Below, one piece after another: positions 9,053 through 17,614 of a stretch of 64,000 bases of DNA (position 1 is its first letter; every line of letters starts with the position of its first letter). Source of the DNA: Leifsonia shinshuensis (GTDB taxonomy: Bacteria; Actinomycetota; Actinomycetes; Actinomycetales; Microbacteriaceae). The translations under genes were made by a program, and so were the position numbers. Below the pieces are notes generated by a model, which was not told the DNA's origin, did no database searches, and saw nothing but the letters and a program-made list of their open reading frames with translations. The DNA is taken from the NCBI RefSeq assembly GCF_022606355.1, contig NZ_JAHHZQ010000001.1:434001-498000 (forward strand), read 5' to 3'.

Positions 9053-10667
9053 CGGACAACACCTCCGTCGACAGGAGTGCGTCGGCAGCGGCCACGAGGG
9101 CCTCCCGGTGACTGACCACGAGTACAGCCACCCCGCTGTCGGCGATCCGGCGGAGCGAGCCCACCAGCTCCTCCTCGGTCGCCGCGTCGAGTGCGGACGT
9201 CGGTTCGTCGAGGATCAGCACGGGACACGACCGTGCGCGCAGTCGGTACAAGGCCCGGGCCACCGCCACGCGCTGCGCCTGGCCGCCGGACAGTCCCGCG
9301 CCCTGAGCGCCCACCACGAGCGCCGGCGACAGCTCGCCGGCCGCCGCCGCGCGCAGTGCCGCCTCGATGGCGGCGGCGGAGGGCTCCGGATCGCCGAGCG
9401 CCACGTTCTCGCCGATGGTCCCCGCGAGCAGCCCGGGTCGCTGACCGGCCCAGGCGATCGCGCCGCGACGGCCGGCCGCATCCTCCCGTCCGCCCGCGGC
9501 GATACGGCCGCTGTGCGCCACGAAACCGAGAGCAGCGGCGACCAGGCTCGACTTGCCTGCTCCGCTCGGAGCGCTCAGCACGGCGAGCGTTCCGGGCGCC
9601 ACCTCGGCGACGAAGCCGGACACGGCGTCCCGCCCCTCGTACCGCACGGTGACATCGCTGAACACCAGTCCGGGCGCGCCCAGGGCCGCGACGGCCGCCT
9701 CCGGCAGCACCTCTGCCGCGGCGTCGAGCACCTCGAACGCATCGGCCGCTGCCGCCATGCCCTCCGTGGCAGCGTGATAGGCGGCGCCGACGTTCCGCAG
9801 CGGCAGGAACGCCTCGGGCGCGAGCAGGAGGACGAAGAGCCCGACCGAGAGGTCCAGGGAGCCGCCCAGCAGGCGCAGGCCGATCGCGACGGCGATGAGC
9901 GCGACCGACAGGCTGGCCGCGAGCTCGAGCACGAACCCGGAGAGGAAGGACATCCGCAAGACCTTCATCGTGCGCGACCGGTACTCCTCGCTCACCCGGC
10001 GGATGTGCGCCTCCTGCCGGTGCTGACGCCCGAAGAGCGTGAGCGTCGGCAGCCCGGCGACCACGTCGAGGAAGCCCCTCGACAGCGTCGACAGCGCCGC
10101 CCACTGGCGCTTCTGCGCCGCCTGCGTCGCCCAGCCGACCAGGATCATGAACACCGGGATGAGCGGCAGGGTCAGCACCAGGATGATCCCACTGGTCAGG
10201 TCCTGCCAGCCGATCACGAGCACCAGCAGCGGCATCGCCACCGCGGTGGCGATCAACTGCGGCAGATAGCGGGCGAAGTAGCCGTCGAGGGCGTCCATCC
10301 CGCGACCGGCCACGAGGGTGAGGTCCGCACTGCTGCGCCCGGCGAGCCCCTGCGGGCCGAGCCGGCCGAAGGCGTCCACCAGCTGCGCGCGCAGCTGGCC
10401 GACGACGATCGCTCCCCCGCGCGCCGACATGGCCTCCGCGAGCCAGAGCAGCACGCCGCGCGCGACGATCACGATGACGAGGCCCGCGAACAGCGCGCTG
10501 AGCTCGGGGAAAGAGGAACCCGCGATCCCGCGCACCACCAGCTGGGTGACGAGCCACGCGAACGCGACGACCGCCGCGGTCTGCGCCAGGGTGACGAGCG
10601 CACCCGCCGCCAGCGTCAGCCGGGTGGCCGACGCGTAGCGGAGAAGGCGGGGATCGAGCGGACGCAT
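9039..10667 (-). CDS. cydD: Thiol reductant ABC exporter subunit CydD
   Basis: 542 residues: six-helix membrane domain at the N-terminus, then an ABC domain with Walker A LSAPSGAGKSSLVAAAL, signature LSGGQAQRVAVARALY and Walker B CPVLILDEPTSALD. It starts directly after the cydB stop, and its own 3' end runs 14 nt into cydC, so the heterodimer partners are co-translated. The assignment as CydD rather than CydC follows the usual actinobacterial order cydA-cydB-cydD-cydC. Confidence 0.92.
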   Translation of the reverse strand: MRPLDPRLLRYASATRLTLAAGALVTLAQTAAVVAFAWLVTQLVVRGIAGSSFPELSALFAGLVIVIVARGVLLWLAEAMSARGGAIVVGQLRAQLVDAFGRLGPQGLAGRSSADLTLVAGRGMDALDGYFARYLPQLIATAVAMPLLVLVIGWQDLTSGIILVLTLPLIPVFMILVGWATQAAQKRQWAALSTLSRGFLDVVAGLPTLTLFGRQHRQEAHIRRVSEEYRSRTMKVLRMSFLSGFVLELAASLSVALIAVAIGLRLLGGSLDLSVGLFVLLLAPEAFLPLRNVGAAYHAATEGMAAAADAFEVLDAAAEVLPEAAVAALGAPGLVFSDVTVRYEGRDAVSGFVAEVAPGTLAVLSAPSGAGKSSLVAAALGFVAHSGRIAAGGREDAAGRRGAIAWAGQRPGLLAGTIGENVALGDPEPSAAAIEAALRAAAAGELSPALVVGAQGAGLSGGQAQRVAVARALYRLRARSCPVLILDEPTSALDAATEEELVGSLRRIADSGVAVLVVSHREALVAAADALLSTEVLSDVAR

Positions 10668-10668
10668 C

Positions 10669-11694
10669 TCAGACGGCTGCCGGTTCTGGCTCGGGGTGGT
10701 CGTCGGGGATCTGCGCCCGCGTCACGCGCTTGCGGAAGACCCAGTAGGTGAAGCCCTGGTAGAGCAGGATCAGCGGAAGGAAGATCACCGCCACCCAGGT
10801 CATGATCGTGAGCGTCGTCTCCGAGCTGGAGGCGTTCGCGATGGTCAGGCTGTTCTCCGGGTTGGGCACGGACGGCATCACGTTCGGGAACAGCGCCGTG
10901 AACAGCGCCGCCACGGCGAGGGCGATCGTCGCCGCCATGAAGCCGAACGACCAGCCTTCGGCGCCCCGCAGGTTCAGGACCCACGAGGTGACGAGGGCGA
11001 CGGCCGCGAGCAGTGCGAGCACCAGGAGCGCGACGGAGAAGTGCGCGATCACGGTCCAGGTCAGGAAGGCCGCGGCGACCACGATGGCGAGCACGCCGGA
11101 GCGGGTCGCGAGCCGCCTGGCCCGCTTGCGGATGTCGCCATCCGTCTTAAGCGAGACGAAGACGGCGCCGTGCGTGAAGAACAGCAGCAGCGTCGTCAGG
11201 CCGCCCAGCAGAGCGTAGCCGTTCAGGAGGTCGAACAGGGTGCCCGTGTAGTCGTGGTGCGCGTTCAGTGCGACACCCTGGACGATGTTGGCGAACGCGA
11301 CGCCCCAGAGCAGCGCGGGCACGGCCGAGCCGATCACGATCATCGCGTCGAAGCGACGCTTCCACGTCGACTCCGGCCGCTGGTGCCGGTACTCGAACGA
11401 CACCCCGCGCAGGATGAGCGCGATGAGGATGAGCAGCAGAGCCAGGTAGAAGCCGCTGAACAGCGTGGCGTACCACTCCGGGAAGGCGGCGAACAGGGCG
11501 GCGCCCCCGACGATCAGCCAGGTCTCGTTGAGATCCCAGACCGGGCCGATCGTGTTGATGAGGACGCGCCGGTCGGTCTCGTCCCTGCCGAGGAACGGCA
11601 GGGACATGCCGACGCCGAAGTCGAACCCGTCGAGCACGAAGTAGCCGATGAAGAAGAAGCCGATGATGCCGAACCAGAGAACTGCGAGATCCAT
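10669..11694 (-). CDS. cydB: Cytochrome bd ubiquinol/menaquinol oxidase subunit II
   Basis: 341 residues, hydrophobic throughout, beginning MDLAVLWFGIIGFFFIGYFV, followed by LDGFDFGVGM, the conserved N-terminal signature of subunit II. It also has the family segment RRVLINTIGPVWDLNETWL. It partners CydA in the cytochrome bd complex, which reduces oxygen with high affinity and does not pump protons. It begins 12 nt after the cydA stop. Confidence 0.96.
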   Translation of the reverse strand: MDLAVLWFGIIGFFFIGYFVLDGFDFGVGMSLPFLGRDETDRRVLINTIGPVWDLNETWLIVGGAALFAAFPEWYATLFSGFYLALLLILIALILRGVSFEYRHQRPESTWKRRFDAMIVIGSAVPALLWGVAFANIVQGVALNAHHDYTGTLFDLLNGYALLGGLTTLLLFFTHGAVFVSLKTDGDIRKRARRLATRSGVLAIVVAAAFLTWTVIAHFSVALLVLALLAAVALVTSWVLNLRGAEGWSFGFMAATIALAVAALFTALFPNVMPSVPNPENSLTIANASSSETTLTIMTWVAVIFLPLILLYQGFTYWVFRKRVTRAQIPDDHPEPEPAAV

Positions 11695-11706
11695 TGCCGT
11701 CTCCTC

Positions 11707-13119
11707 CTAGTAGACCGTCGCGACCGGGACGTGCTTGCCCTCGTCGTCGAGATGCTCCTCGGCGGGGGCCGGTCCCTTCTGGGCCGCGCGTTTGATGAGC
11801 TTGAACTCGACGACCGCGAGGGTGCCGTAGACCGCGGTGAAGGCGAGCAGCGAGATCAGGACTTCGAGTCCGGTGGTCCCCGGCGAGACGCCGTCCTGGG
11901 TCTTCATGAGGCTGAACACGATCCAGGGCTGCCTGCCCATCTCGGTGAAGATCCAGCCGACGATCATGGCGCCGAGCGAGAGCGGGAACGCCCAGATCGC
12001 CACCTTCCACATCCACGGCCACGGTGGTGTGCGGCCCTTGCGGGTGAGCCAGAGGCCGACGACCGCGACGAGCACGTGCAGGAGGCCGAGACCGATCATC
12101 CAGCGGAACGACCAGTAGGTCACCCAGATGATCGGGGTGTAGTCGCCCGGGCCGAAGATGTCCTGGTAGTGGGCGTTGAGATCGTTGATGCCTTCGACCG
12201 TGCCGTCGAGGGTGTGCGTCGACAGGAACGAGAGCAGGTAGGGCACACGGATGGAGAACAGCTCGTGCACGCCGTCCGGTGTGCCCAGGGTGAAGATCGA
12301 GAACGAGGCGTCCGCTCCCGTCGAGGTCTTGTAGAGCGCCTCGGCCGCCGCCATCTTCATCGGCTGGGTCTGCACCATGGCCAGGCCGAGCTGGTCACCG
12401 CTGATCACGCTGCCGATGCCGGCGACGACCATCATCCAGAGACCGAACTTGAGCGCCGGACGCATGGTCTCCAGGTTGCGCGTGCGCGAGAGGTGCCAGG
12501 CGGCGACCGCGATGATGAGGCCGGCGGAGACCATGAAGCAGCCGAAGATGGTGTGCGGGAACGCCGCCAGCGCCACCTTGTTCGTGAGCACCGCCCAGAG
12601 GTCGGTCAGCTCGGCGCGGCCGCGTGCGGGGTCGAGCTTGTAGCCGACCGGGTTCTGCATGAACGCGTTGGCGGCGAGGATGAAGTACGCCGAGAGGATG
12701 GAGCCGACGGCGACGATCCAGATGCAGGCCAGATGGATGCCGCGCGGCAGCTTGTCCCAGCCGAAGATCCAGAGGCCGATGAACGTCGCCTCGAGGAAGA
12801 ACGCGAGCAACCCCTCCAGCGCCAGGGGCGCGCCGAAGATGTCGCCGACGAAGCGCGAGTAGTTCGACCAGTTCATGCCGAACTGGAACTCCTGGACGAT
12901 GCCCGTGACGACGCCCATCGCGAAGTTGATCAGGAACAGCTTGCCGAAGAAGTGCGTGAGCTGGAGGTAGTGGACCTTGCCGGTGCGGTACCACGCGGTC
13001 TGGAAGATCGCGACGACGGTCACGAGGCCGATGGTCAGCGGGACGAACAGGAAGTGATAGATGGTCGTGAGTCCGAACTGCCAGCGCGCCAGCAGCAGCG
13101 GATCGAGGATCTCGTGCAC
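11707..13119 (-). CDS. cydA: Cytochrome bd oxidase subunit I
   Basis: 470 residues with about nine membrane helices. Heme-ligand regions are visible: His22 in IYHFLFVPLTIG, the His in FPHTIFGCFMV, and the Met in EMGRQPWIV. The FFGKLFLINFAMGVVTGIVQ segment is also conserved. It is shorter than E. coli CydA (522), consistent with the short Q-loop type. The GTG start follows a GGAAGGGTGGGG ribosome site. The upstream region carries two BlaI-type operators, one of which contains a TACACT -10-like hexamer, so transcription is expected to be repressed by the divergent BlaI. Confidence 0.96.
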   Translation of the reverse strand: MHEILDPLLLARWQFGLTTIYHFLFVPLTIGLVTVVAIFQTAWYRTGKVHYLQLTHFFGKLFLINFAMGVVTGIVQEFQFGMNWSNYSRFVGDIFGAPLALEGLLAFFLEATFIGLWIFGWDKLPRGIHLACIWIVAVGSILSAYFILAANAFMQNPVGYKLDPARGRAELTDLWAVLTNKVALAAFPHTIFGCFMVSAGLIIAVAAWHLSRTRNLETMRPALKFGLWMMVVAGIGSVISGDQLGLAMVQTQPMKMAAAEALYKTSTGADASFSIFTLGTPDGVHELFSIRVPYLLSFLSTHTLDGTVEGINDLNAHYQDIFGPGDYTPIIWVTYWSFRWMIGLGLLHVLVAVVGLWLTRKGRTPPWPWMWKVAIWAFPLSLGAMIVGWIFTEMGRQPWIVFSLMKTQDGVSPGTTGLEVLISLLAFTAVYGTLAVVEFKLIKRAAQKGPAPAEEHLDDEGKHVPVATVY

Positions 13120-13141
13120 GCAGCCCCACCCTTCCGGTCAA

Positions 13142-13160
13142 GTTCTACAGTCTGTAGAAC
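13142..13160. promoter_or_regulatory. BlaI/MecI-type operator 1
   Basis: GTTCTACAGTCTGTAGAAC is a perfect 19-bp palindrome whose TACA-n3-TGTA core matches the class of half-sites bound by BlaI/MecI dimers. It lies 22 bp upstream of the cydA start. Confidence 0.75.
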
Positions 13161-13166
13161 GGCTAC

Positions 13167-13183
13167 TTCTACAGAGTGTAGAA
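13167..13183. promoter_or_regulatory. BlaI/MecI-type operator 2
   Basis: TTCTACAGAGTGTAGAA repeats the 7-nt arms of operator 1 around a 3-nt centre, with centres 24 bp apart. It contains TACACT in the cydA direction (13180-13175), a candidate -10. It ends 20 bp before the blaI -10, so it can control both divergent genes. Confidence 0.75.
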
Positions 13184-13203
13184 CATTCACAGCTACTTCG
13201 CGC

Positions 13204-13209
13204 TACCCT
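13204..13209 (+). promoter_or_regulatory. -10 hexamer TACCCT for blaI, 6 nt before the start codon
   Basis: TACCCT, then GGAGGC, then GTG at 13216. Operator 2 lies over the expected -35 region. Confidence 0.5.
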
Positions 13210-13215
13210 GGAGGC

Positions 13216-13581
13216 GTGGCGAATCTCGGAGAACTCGAACGAGCGGTGATGGACGCCCTCTGGTCGGGCGACTCCCCCATCACCGCAGGCGAACTGCGCG
13301 ACAAATTAGCGGCCTCCCGCACCGACGGCAAGACCCCGGCGCTCACGACCGTCCTCACGGTGCTCTCCCGCCTCGAGCAGAAGGGCTTCGTCGACCGCGA
13401 CCGCGACGCCCGCCCGCACGTCTACTTCGCCACCCTCACCCGCGCCGGGCACGTGGCCGACCTGATGCGCGAAGTGCTCGAGACCTCCTCCGACCGCACT
13501 GAGGCACTCGCGTACTTCGTGGGATCCGTCGACGAGTCCGAGGCCCAGGTGCTGCGCCGGCTGCTCGACGCTCGCAGCTGA
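13216..13581 (+). CDS. blaI: BlaI/MecI/CopY-family winged-helix repressor
   Basis: 121 residues, the normal family size. The N-terminal winged helix begins VANLGELERAVMDALW and continues with ITAGELRDKL and LTTVLTVLSRLEQKGFVDRD. The C-terminal helix forms the dimer interface, and cleavage by a partner M56 protease would destroy it. The GTG at 13216 lies 6 nt after a -10. It is followed 5 nt later by the M56 protease gene, its expected antagonist. The palindromic operators upstream sit between it and cydABDC, so it probably represses itself and the cyd operon. It could also act on genes elsewhere. Confidence 0.92.
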   Translation: MANLGELERAVMDALWSGDSPITAGELRDKLAASRTDGKTPALTTVLTVLSRLEQKGFVDRDRDARPHVYFATLTRAGHVADLMREVLETSSDRTEALAYFVGSVDESEAQVLRRLLDARS

Positions 13582-13586
13582 CCAGG

Positions 13587-14528
13587 ATGCCCGTCGACTC
13601 GACCGCCGTGGTGCTCGGCGTGCTCGCGCTGGCCCTCGCCTGGCCGGTGCCGCTGATCCTCGCGCGCGCGAAGTGGCCGGCCGCCGCACCGGTGCTCGCC
13701 CTCGCACTCTGGCAGTCGATCGCGCTCGCCGGAGGCATCTCGATGATCGGCTCGCTGCTGCTCGCGGGCCTGGAACCGTTCGGCGACGATCTGGCGAGCC
13801 GCGTCACCGGGGCCGCGGCAGCGCTGTTCACGGGGCCGCTCCCGCCGGATGTGTCGCTGCTGCACACGTTCTTCCTGAGCGCGGCGGTGCTGCTGGCGGC
13901 GCACCTGGTGCTGAACCTGGCCCTCACCTCCGTGCGCAGCCGTCGCCAACGGCACCGGCACATGGAGCTCCTGCGCCTGCTGAGCTCGCCGCTGCCCGAC
14001 GAACCGGCGACCCGCATCATCGACCATCCCGCCCCTGCTGCGTACTGTCTGCCTGGCGCACGCAGCGTCACGGTGCTGTCCGAGGGCATGATCGAGCTCC
14101 TCAGCGCCGAGGAGCTGGAGGCCGTCATCTCCCACGAACGCGCCCACCTGCGCCAGAAGCACCACCTGCTCCTCGACGCCTTCCGGTCGTGGAAGCGTGC
14201 ACTCCCCTGGTTCCCGATCGCCACCCGGGCGCAGGACGCGGTGGCGCTCCTCGTGGAGATGCTCGCCGACGACACCGCGCGGCGCACCTCCGGCGACGCG
14301 GTGCTGGCCGATGCCATCCGGATCGTCGACTCGACCGGATCGGCCGGCACGGCGCTCGGCGCCCCGAAGGACCCGCGCACGCCGGAACAGCGGCGCACCG
14401 CCCTGCTCGCGCGCGAGGCCCGGCTCACCGACGACCGCAGGACGGTCGGCACGGGGGTCCGCCTGCTCGTCGTCGTCGCGATCGTCCTGCTCGTGGTCGT
14501 GCCGCCGGTGCTCGTCCTCACGAGCTGA
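13587..14528 (+). CDS. M56-family membrane metallopeptidase (BlaR1-like, no sensor domain)
   Basis: 313 residues with several hydrophobic segments (N-terminal pair, about residues 90-110, and a C-terminal one at about 290-310). The zinc-protease motif HERAH is at residues 183-187, followed by EMLADD downstream. It would inactivate the co-transcribed BlaI. Unlike staphylococcal BlaR1 and MecR1 there is no C-terminal penicillin-binding sensor domain: the protein ends just after the last helix. The inducing signal is therefore not evidently a beta-lactam. The stop codon lies inside a 24-bp tandem duplication. Confidence 0.88.
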   Translation: MPVDSTAVVLGVLALALAWPVPLILARAKWPAAAPVLALALWQSIALAGGISMIGSLLLAGLEPFGDDLASRVTGAAAALFTGPLPPDVSLLHTFFLSAAVLLAAHLVLNLALTSVRSRRQRHRHMELLRLLSSPLPDEPATRIIDHPAPAAYCLPGARSVTVLSEGMIELLSAEELEAVISHERAHLRQKHHLLLDAFRSWKRALPWFPIATRAQDAVALLVEMLADDTARRTSGDAVLADAIRIVDSTGSAGTALGAPKDPRTPEQRRTALLAREARLTDDRRTVGTGVRLLVVVAIVLLVVVPPVLVLTS

Positions 14529-14554
14529 TCGGTGCTCGTCCTCACGAGCTGATC
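14507..14554 (+). repeat. Perfect tandem duplication, 2 x 24 bp
   Basis: Two identical 24-bp units (14507-14530 and 14531-14554) starting GGTGCTCGTCC and ending CGAGCTGATC. The first unit encodes the last residues and stop codon of the M56 protease; the second duplicates that 3' end in the intergenic space. It looks like a recent replication-slippage event. Confidence 0.9.
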
Positions 14555-14567
14555 AGGCGCCTCCCAC

Positions 14568-14573
14568 TAGCCT
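14568..14573 (+). promoter_or_regulatory. -10 hexamer TAGCCT for the tetR gene, 6 nt before the start
   Basis: TAGCCT, then GGAAGC, then ATG at 14580. Confidence 0.5.
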
Positions 14574-14579
14574 GGAAGC

Positions 14580-15170
14580 ATGCCGGAGAAGCGGGGATAC
14601 GCCAAGGGGATCGCCAAACGCGAGGAGATCCTCGCGCGCGCTTTGGAGGTGTTCGCCGACAAGGGCTACCGCAAAGCCTCACTGCGCGAGATCGCCGACT
14701 CCGTCGGCCTCAGCCAGGCGGGCCTCCTGCACCATTTCTCGTCGAAAGAGGAGCTGTTCGCCGAGGTGCTCCGCAAGCGCGACGAGGTGGACTCGGCCGG
14801 CGGTGGGTTCGGTTCCGGCCGGACGGGGGCGTTCGACGGGCTCGTCGGGATCGTACGGCACAACGCCGAGGTCCCTGGTCTTGTCCAGCTCTACGCCACC
14901 ATCTCCGCCGAGGCGGCCGACCCGGAACACCCCGGCCACGAGTACTTCGTCTCGCGCTACGCGCAGATCGTCGGCGGTCTCGAACACTACCTGCGCGACG
15001 AGCAGGAGGCCGGCCGCATCCGCGCCGGCGCCGACCCGCGCACGCTCGCACGCCTGGCGGTCGCGGTCGCCGACGGCATGCAGGTGCAGTGGATGCTCGA
15101 CCCGAGCGCCGACATGGCCGACGCCATCGAGGCGTATTGGGCGCTGATCCGCTCTGCGCCGGGCACATGA
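14580..15170 (+). CDS. TetR/AcrR-family transcriptional regulator
   Basis: 196 residues. The N-terminal TetR helix-turn-helix is clear: ILARALEVFADKGYRKASLR, then EIADSVGLSQAGLLHHFSSK. The C-terminal half is a ligand-binding-type helical domain with no recognisable specificity. Its stop overlaps the start of the dedA gene by 4 nt (ATGA), so it is co-translated with the membrane protein it may regulate. Confidence 0.9.
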   Translation: MPEKRGYAKGIAKREEILARALEVFADKGYRKASLREIADSVGLSQAGLLHHFSSKEELFAEVLRKRDEVDSAGGGFGSGRTGAFDGLVGIVRHNAEVPGLVQLYATISAEAADPEHPGHEYFVSRYAQIVGGLEHYLRDEQEAGRIRAGADPRTLARLAVAVADGMQVQWMLDPSADMADAIEAYWALIRSAPGT

Positions 15171-15841
15171 ACGACGCTCTCACCTGGATCCTGGACATCG
15201 TCCAGTCGGTCGACCCGGTCCTGCGAACCCTGCTGGCGGGAGTCGGGATCATGCTGGAGACCTCGATCCTCATCGGGCTGATCGTCCCCGGCGACACGAT
15301 CGTGCTGGTCGCCTCGACGGCGGTCGCGAGCCCGGTCGAGTACGCCGCGCTCGTGATCGCGGTGATCCTCGGCGCACTCTGCGGCGAATCGATCGGCTTC
15401 GCCCTCGGCCGCTACTTCGGCCCGCGCATCCGGGCCAGCCGGCTCGGTCGGCGACTCGGCCCCCAGAACTTCGACCGGGCGGAGGCCTACCTCGCCAAGC
15501 GCGGCGGCATCGCCGTCTTCCTCTCGCGCTTCCTCCCCGTGCTGCACTCGCTCATCCCGCTGACCGTCGGCATGAGCCCGATGCGCTACCGGACGTTCAT
15601 GGCGTGGACCGCACCCGCCTGCGTGATCTGGGCGTTCGCCTACGTCAGCGTGGGTTCGCTCGCGGCCGGCGGCTACCGCGAGCTGTCGGAGGAGCTCCAC
15701 TGGGCAGGCTACGTGTTCGTCGCCGTGATCGCGGTGTTCATCGGGGTGGTGTTCGTGGTGAAGAAGGTCCTCCAGAAGCGGGAGGCCGCGCACATGGGTG
15801 CGGCGGCCCGGTCGCCCGAGCCGCCGCACGCGGAGCAGTGA
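15167..15841 (+). CDS. DedA-family (SNARE-associated/VTT domain) membrane protein
   Basis: 224 residues with DedA/VTT-domain features. A first amphipathic or re-entrant region contains ILIGLIVPGDTIVLVAS. It is followed by GESIGFALGRYFGPRI and then FLSRFLPVLHSLIPLTVGMS, the conserved F.gRF.p.-type motif. It ends with a long C-terminal membrane helix and a positively charged tail. The family contributes to envelope homeostasis and undecaprenyl-phosphate or phospholipid flipping. ATG 15167 overlaps the tetR stop; it converges with the osmoprotectant operon 25 bp further on. Confidence 0.9.
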   Translation: MNDALTWILDIVQSVDPVLRTLLAGVGIMLETSILIGLIVPGDTIVLVASTAVASPVEYAALVIAVILGALCGESIGFALGRYFGPRIRASRLGRRLGPQNFDRAEAYLAKRGGIAVFLSRFLPVLHSLIPLTVGMSPMRYRTFMAWTAPACVIWAFAYVSVGSLAAGGYRELSEELHWAGYVFVAVIAVFIGVVFVVKKVLQKREAAHMGAAARSPEPPHAEQ

Positions 15842-15866
15842 GAAGGCCTGCGCCTCCCGCTCGCAC

Positions 15867-16799
15867 CTAGACCTTGATCGGGTGCTCCTGCAGCCACTTC
15901 TTCGCCACGGCGTCGGGCTGGGTCTTGCTGGCGCCCTGGTTCTCGGCGTTCATGCTGATGAGGTCGTCCGTGGTCAACTCGGCCGAGACCTTGTTGAGCA
16001 CCGACTTCACCTTGTCCGAGGCCTTCTTCGTGTTGATCAGCGGCACGATGTTCTGCGCGGCGATCAGGTTCTTCGGGTCCTTCAGCACGACGAAACCGTT
16101 GTCCTTGATGGCCGGGGTCGTCGTGTAGATGTCGGCCAGCTGCACATCACCGTTCTTGAGCGCGGTGACGGTGAGCGGGCCGCCCGAGTCGCTGATCGGG
16201 GTGAGCGTCGCCGTCACGCCGTAGGTCGACTTCAGGCCGGGGATGCCGTAGGGGCGGGTGGCGAACTCCGGGTTCGCGCCGACCGTGAGCGGCACGGTGA
16301 CCTTCTTCAGATCTTCGAGGCTCGTCACGCCGTACTTGTCCGAGAACTCCTTGGTGACGTTGTAGGAGTCGGCGTCTTGCGCCTTCGCCTGGTCGAGCAC
16401 CTCGAAGCCCTTCGGCAGGGCATCGTTGAGTGCGGCGTACACGTCGGCGCTCGAGCTCGCCGTGCTGTTCTTGTCGTAGAACTGAAGCAGGTTGCCCGAG
16501 TACTCCGGGACGAGGTCGATCGAGCCGTCCTGGAGCGCCTTCAGGTAGACGTCGCGCTGGCCGATGCTGGGCTTGTAGTTGACCGTGATGCCGTTGGCGG
16601 CCAGAGCCTGGCCGTAGACCTGCATCAGGATCTCCGACTCGCCGAACGCGGCGGAGCCGACGGTGACGGTGTCGCCGGACGAGGAACTGCCGCTGGTGCT
16701 GAATGCGCCGCCTCCGCCGGACGAGCACGCGCTGAGGGCCAGAAGCGCCCCTGCGGCGAGCACACCGGCCGCGATGCGGCCCTTCGTGGATCCGAACAT
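15867..16799 (-). CDS. Osmoprotectant (glycine betaine/choline-type) ABC transporter substrate-binding lipoprotein
   Basis: 310 residues. A lipoprotein signal peptide ends in LLALSAC (Cys about residue 27). An OpuAC/ProX-type binding domain follows: VTVGSAAFGESEILMQVYGQ, LVPEYSGNLLQFY and ADIYTTTPAI. It captures a quaternary-ammonium osmolyte outside the membrane for the two permeases encoded upstream. The ATG at 16799 is preceded by an AGAGAGA ribosome site; the frame extends upstream, but that part lacks a signal. It is the last gene of the four-gene operon, separated from the permease by 71 bp. Confidence 0.92.
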   Translation of the reverse strand: MFGSTKGRIAAGVLAAGALLALSACSSGGGGAFSTSGSSSSGDTVTVGSAAFGESEILMQVYGQALAANGITVNYKPSIGQRDVYLKALQDGSIDLVPEYSGNLLQFYDKNSTASSSADVYAALNDALPKGFEVLDQAKAQDADSYNVTKEFSDKYGVTSLEDLKKVTVPLTVGANPEFATRPYGIPGLKSTYGVTATLTPISDSGGPLTVTALKNGDVQLADIYTTTPAIKDNGFVVLKDPKNLIAAQNIVPLINTKKASDKVKSVLNKVSAELTTDDLISMNAENQGASKTQPDAVAKKWLQEHPIKV

Positions 16800-16870
16800 G
16801 TGATTCTCTCTCTTCTGTGTGCGATGGGTCTGTGTGAGCAGGTACGAGCGGGTCGGCAAGGAACGTCAGG

Positions 16871-17614
16871 TCAGGGAACGGGCTGCCGCCCGGGCACGGT
16901 GACGCCGAACGCGCGCCACGGGTCTTTCGCCCGGTCGGCGCGCACCTTCCCGGCCGCGACGCCGCGCGGGACGACGAGCCTCTGCGTCAGCGCGAACAGC
17001 CCGTCGACGACGAGCGCCAGAACGACCACGATGATCGATCCGCCGAGCATCTCCGGGTAGTTCTGCACGGGAAGCCCGTCGAACAGGAACCGCCCGAGAC
17101 CGCCGACGGGCAGGATCGCGGCGACGGTCCACGTCGCGATGACCTGGAGGGCGCCCGAACGCAGGCCGCCGAGCACGAGTGGGAGCGACAGCGGCAGCTC
17201 GACCTTGGCGAAGATCTGCCACTCGGTCATGCCGATCGCGCGCGCGGCGTCGATCGTGCTCCGGTTCACCGACTCCAGGCCGGAGTACGCCCCCGCGAGC
17301 AGCGGAGGGATGGCCAGGATCGTGAGCGCGATCAGCGGAGGAACGATCGAGATGTTCGCCATGATCAACGCCAGATAGACGACGAGCCCGAGCGTGGGGA
17401 GCGCGCGCAGCGCACCGGAGACGCCGACCGCGAGTCCGCGCAGCCGCCCGGTGTGCCCGATCAGGAATCCGATGGGGAGGGCGACGATGCTCGCGATCAG
17501 CAGCGTGAGCAGCGTGTAGACGATGTGCTCGCCCGTGCGTGCAGGGATGCCGCTCGGCCCCGCCCAGTTGACGGGGTCGAAGAGCCACTGGAAGGCGGCG
17601 AGGAAATCGGTCAT
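16871..17614 (-). CDS. Osmoprotectant ABC transporter permease (second)
   Basis: 247 residues, OpuCB/OpuCD type. An N-terminal helix is followed by five to six membrane segments; the permease signature is in GMTEWQIFAKVELPLSLPLV. It forms the channel with the other permease, whose stop overlaps this ATG by 4 nt. The C-terminal 30 residues are hydrophilic and not conserved in type. Confidence 0.92.
   Translation of the reverse strand: MTDFLAAFQWLFDPVNWAGPSGIPARTGEHIVYTLLTLLIASIVALPIGFLIGHTGRLRGLAVGVSGALRALPTLGLVVYLALIMANISIVPPLIALTILAIPPLLAGAYSGLESVNRSTIDAARAIGMTEWQIFAKVELPLSLPLVLGGLRSGALQVIATWTVAAILPVGGLGRFLFDGLPVQNYPEMLGGSIIVVVLALVVDGLFALTQRLVVPRGVAAGKVRADRAKDPWRAFGVTVPGRQPVP

Noticed and set aside
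10696-13215. Open frame running from cydB through cydA into blaI on the plus strand
   Set aside because: Only the last 121 codons (from GTG 13216) show a family. The upstream part is antisense to cydAB and has no promoter or homology.
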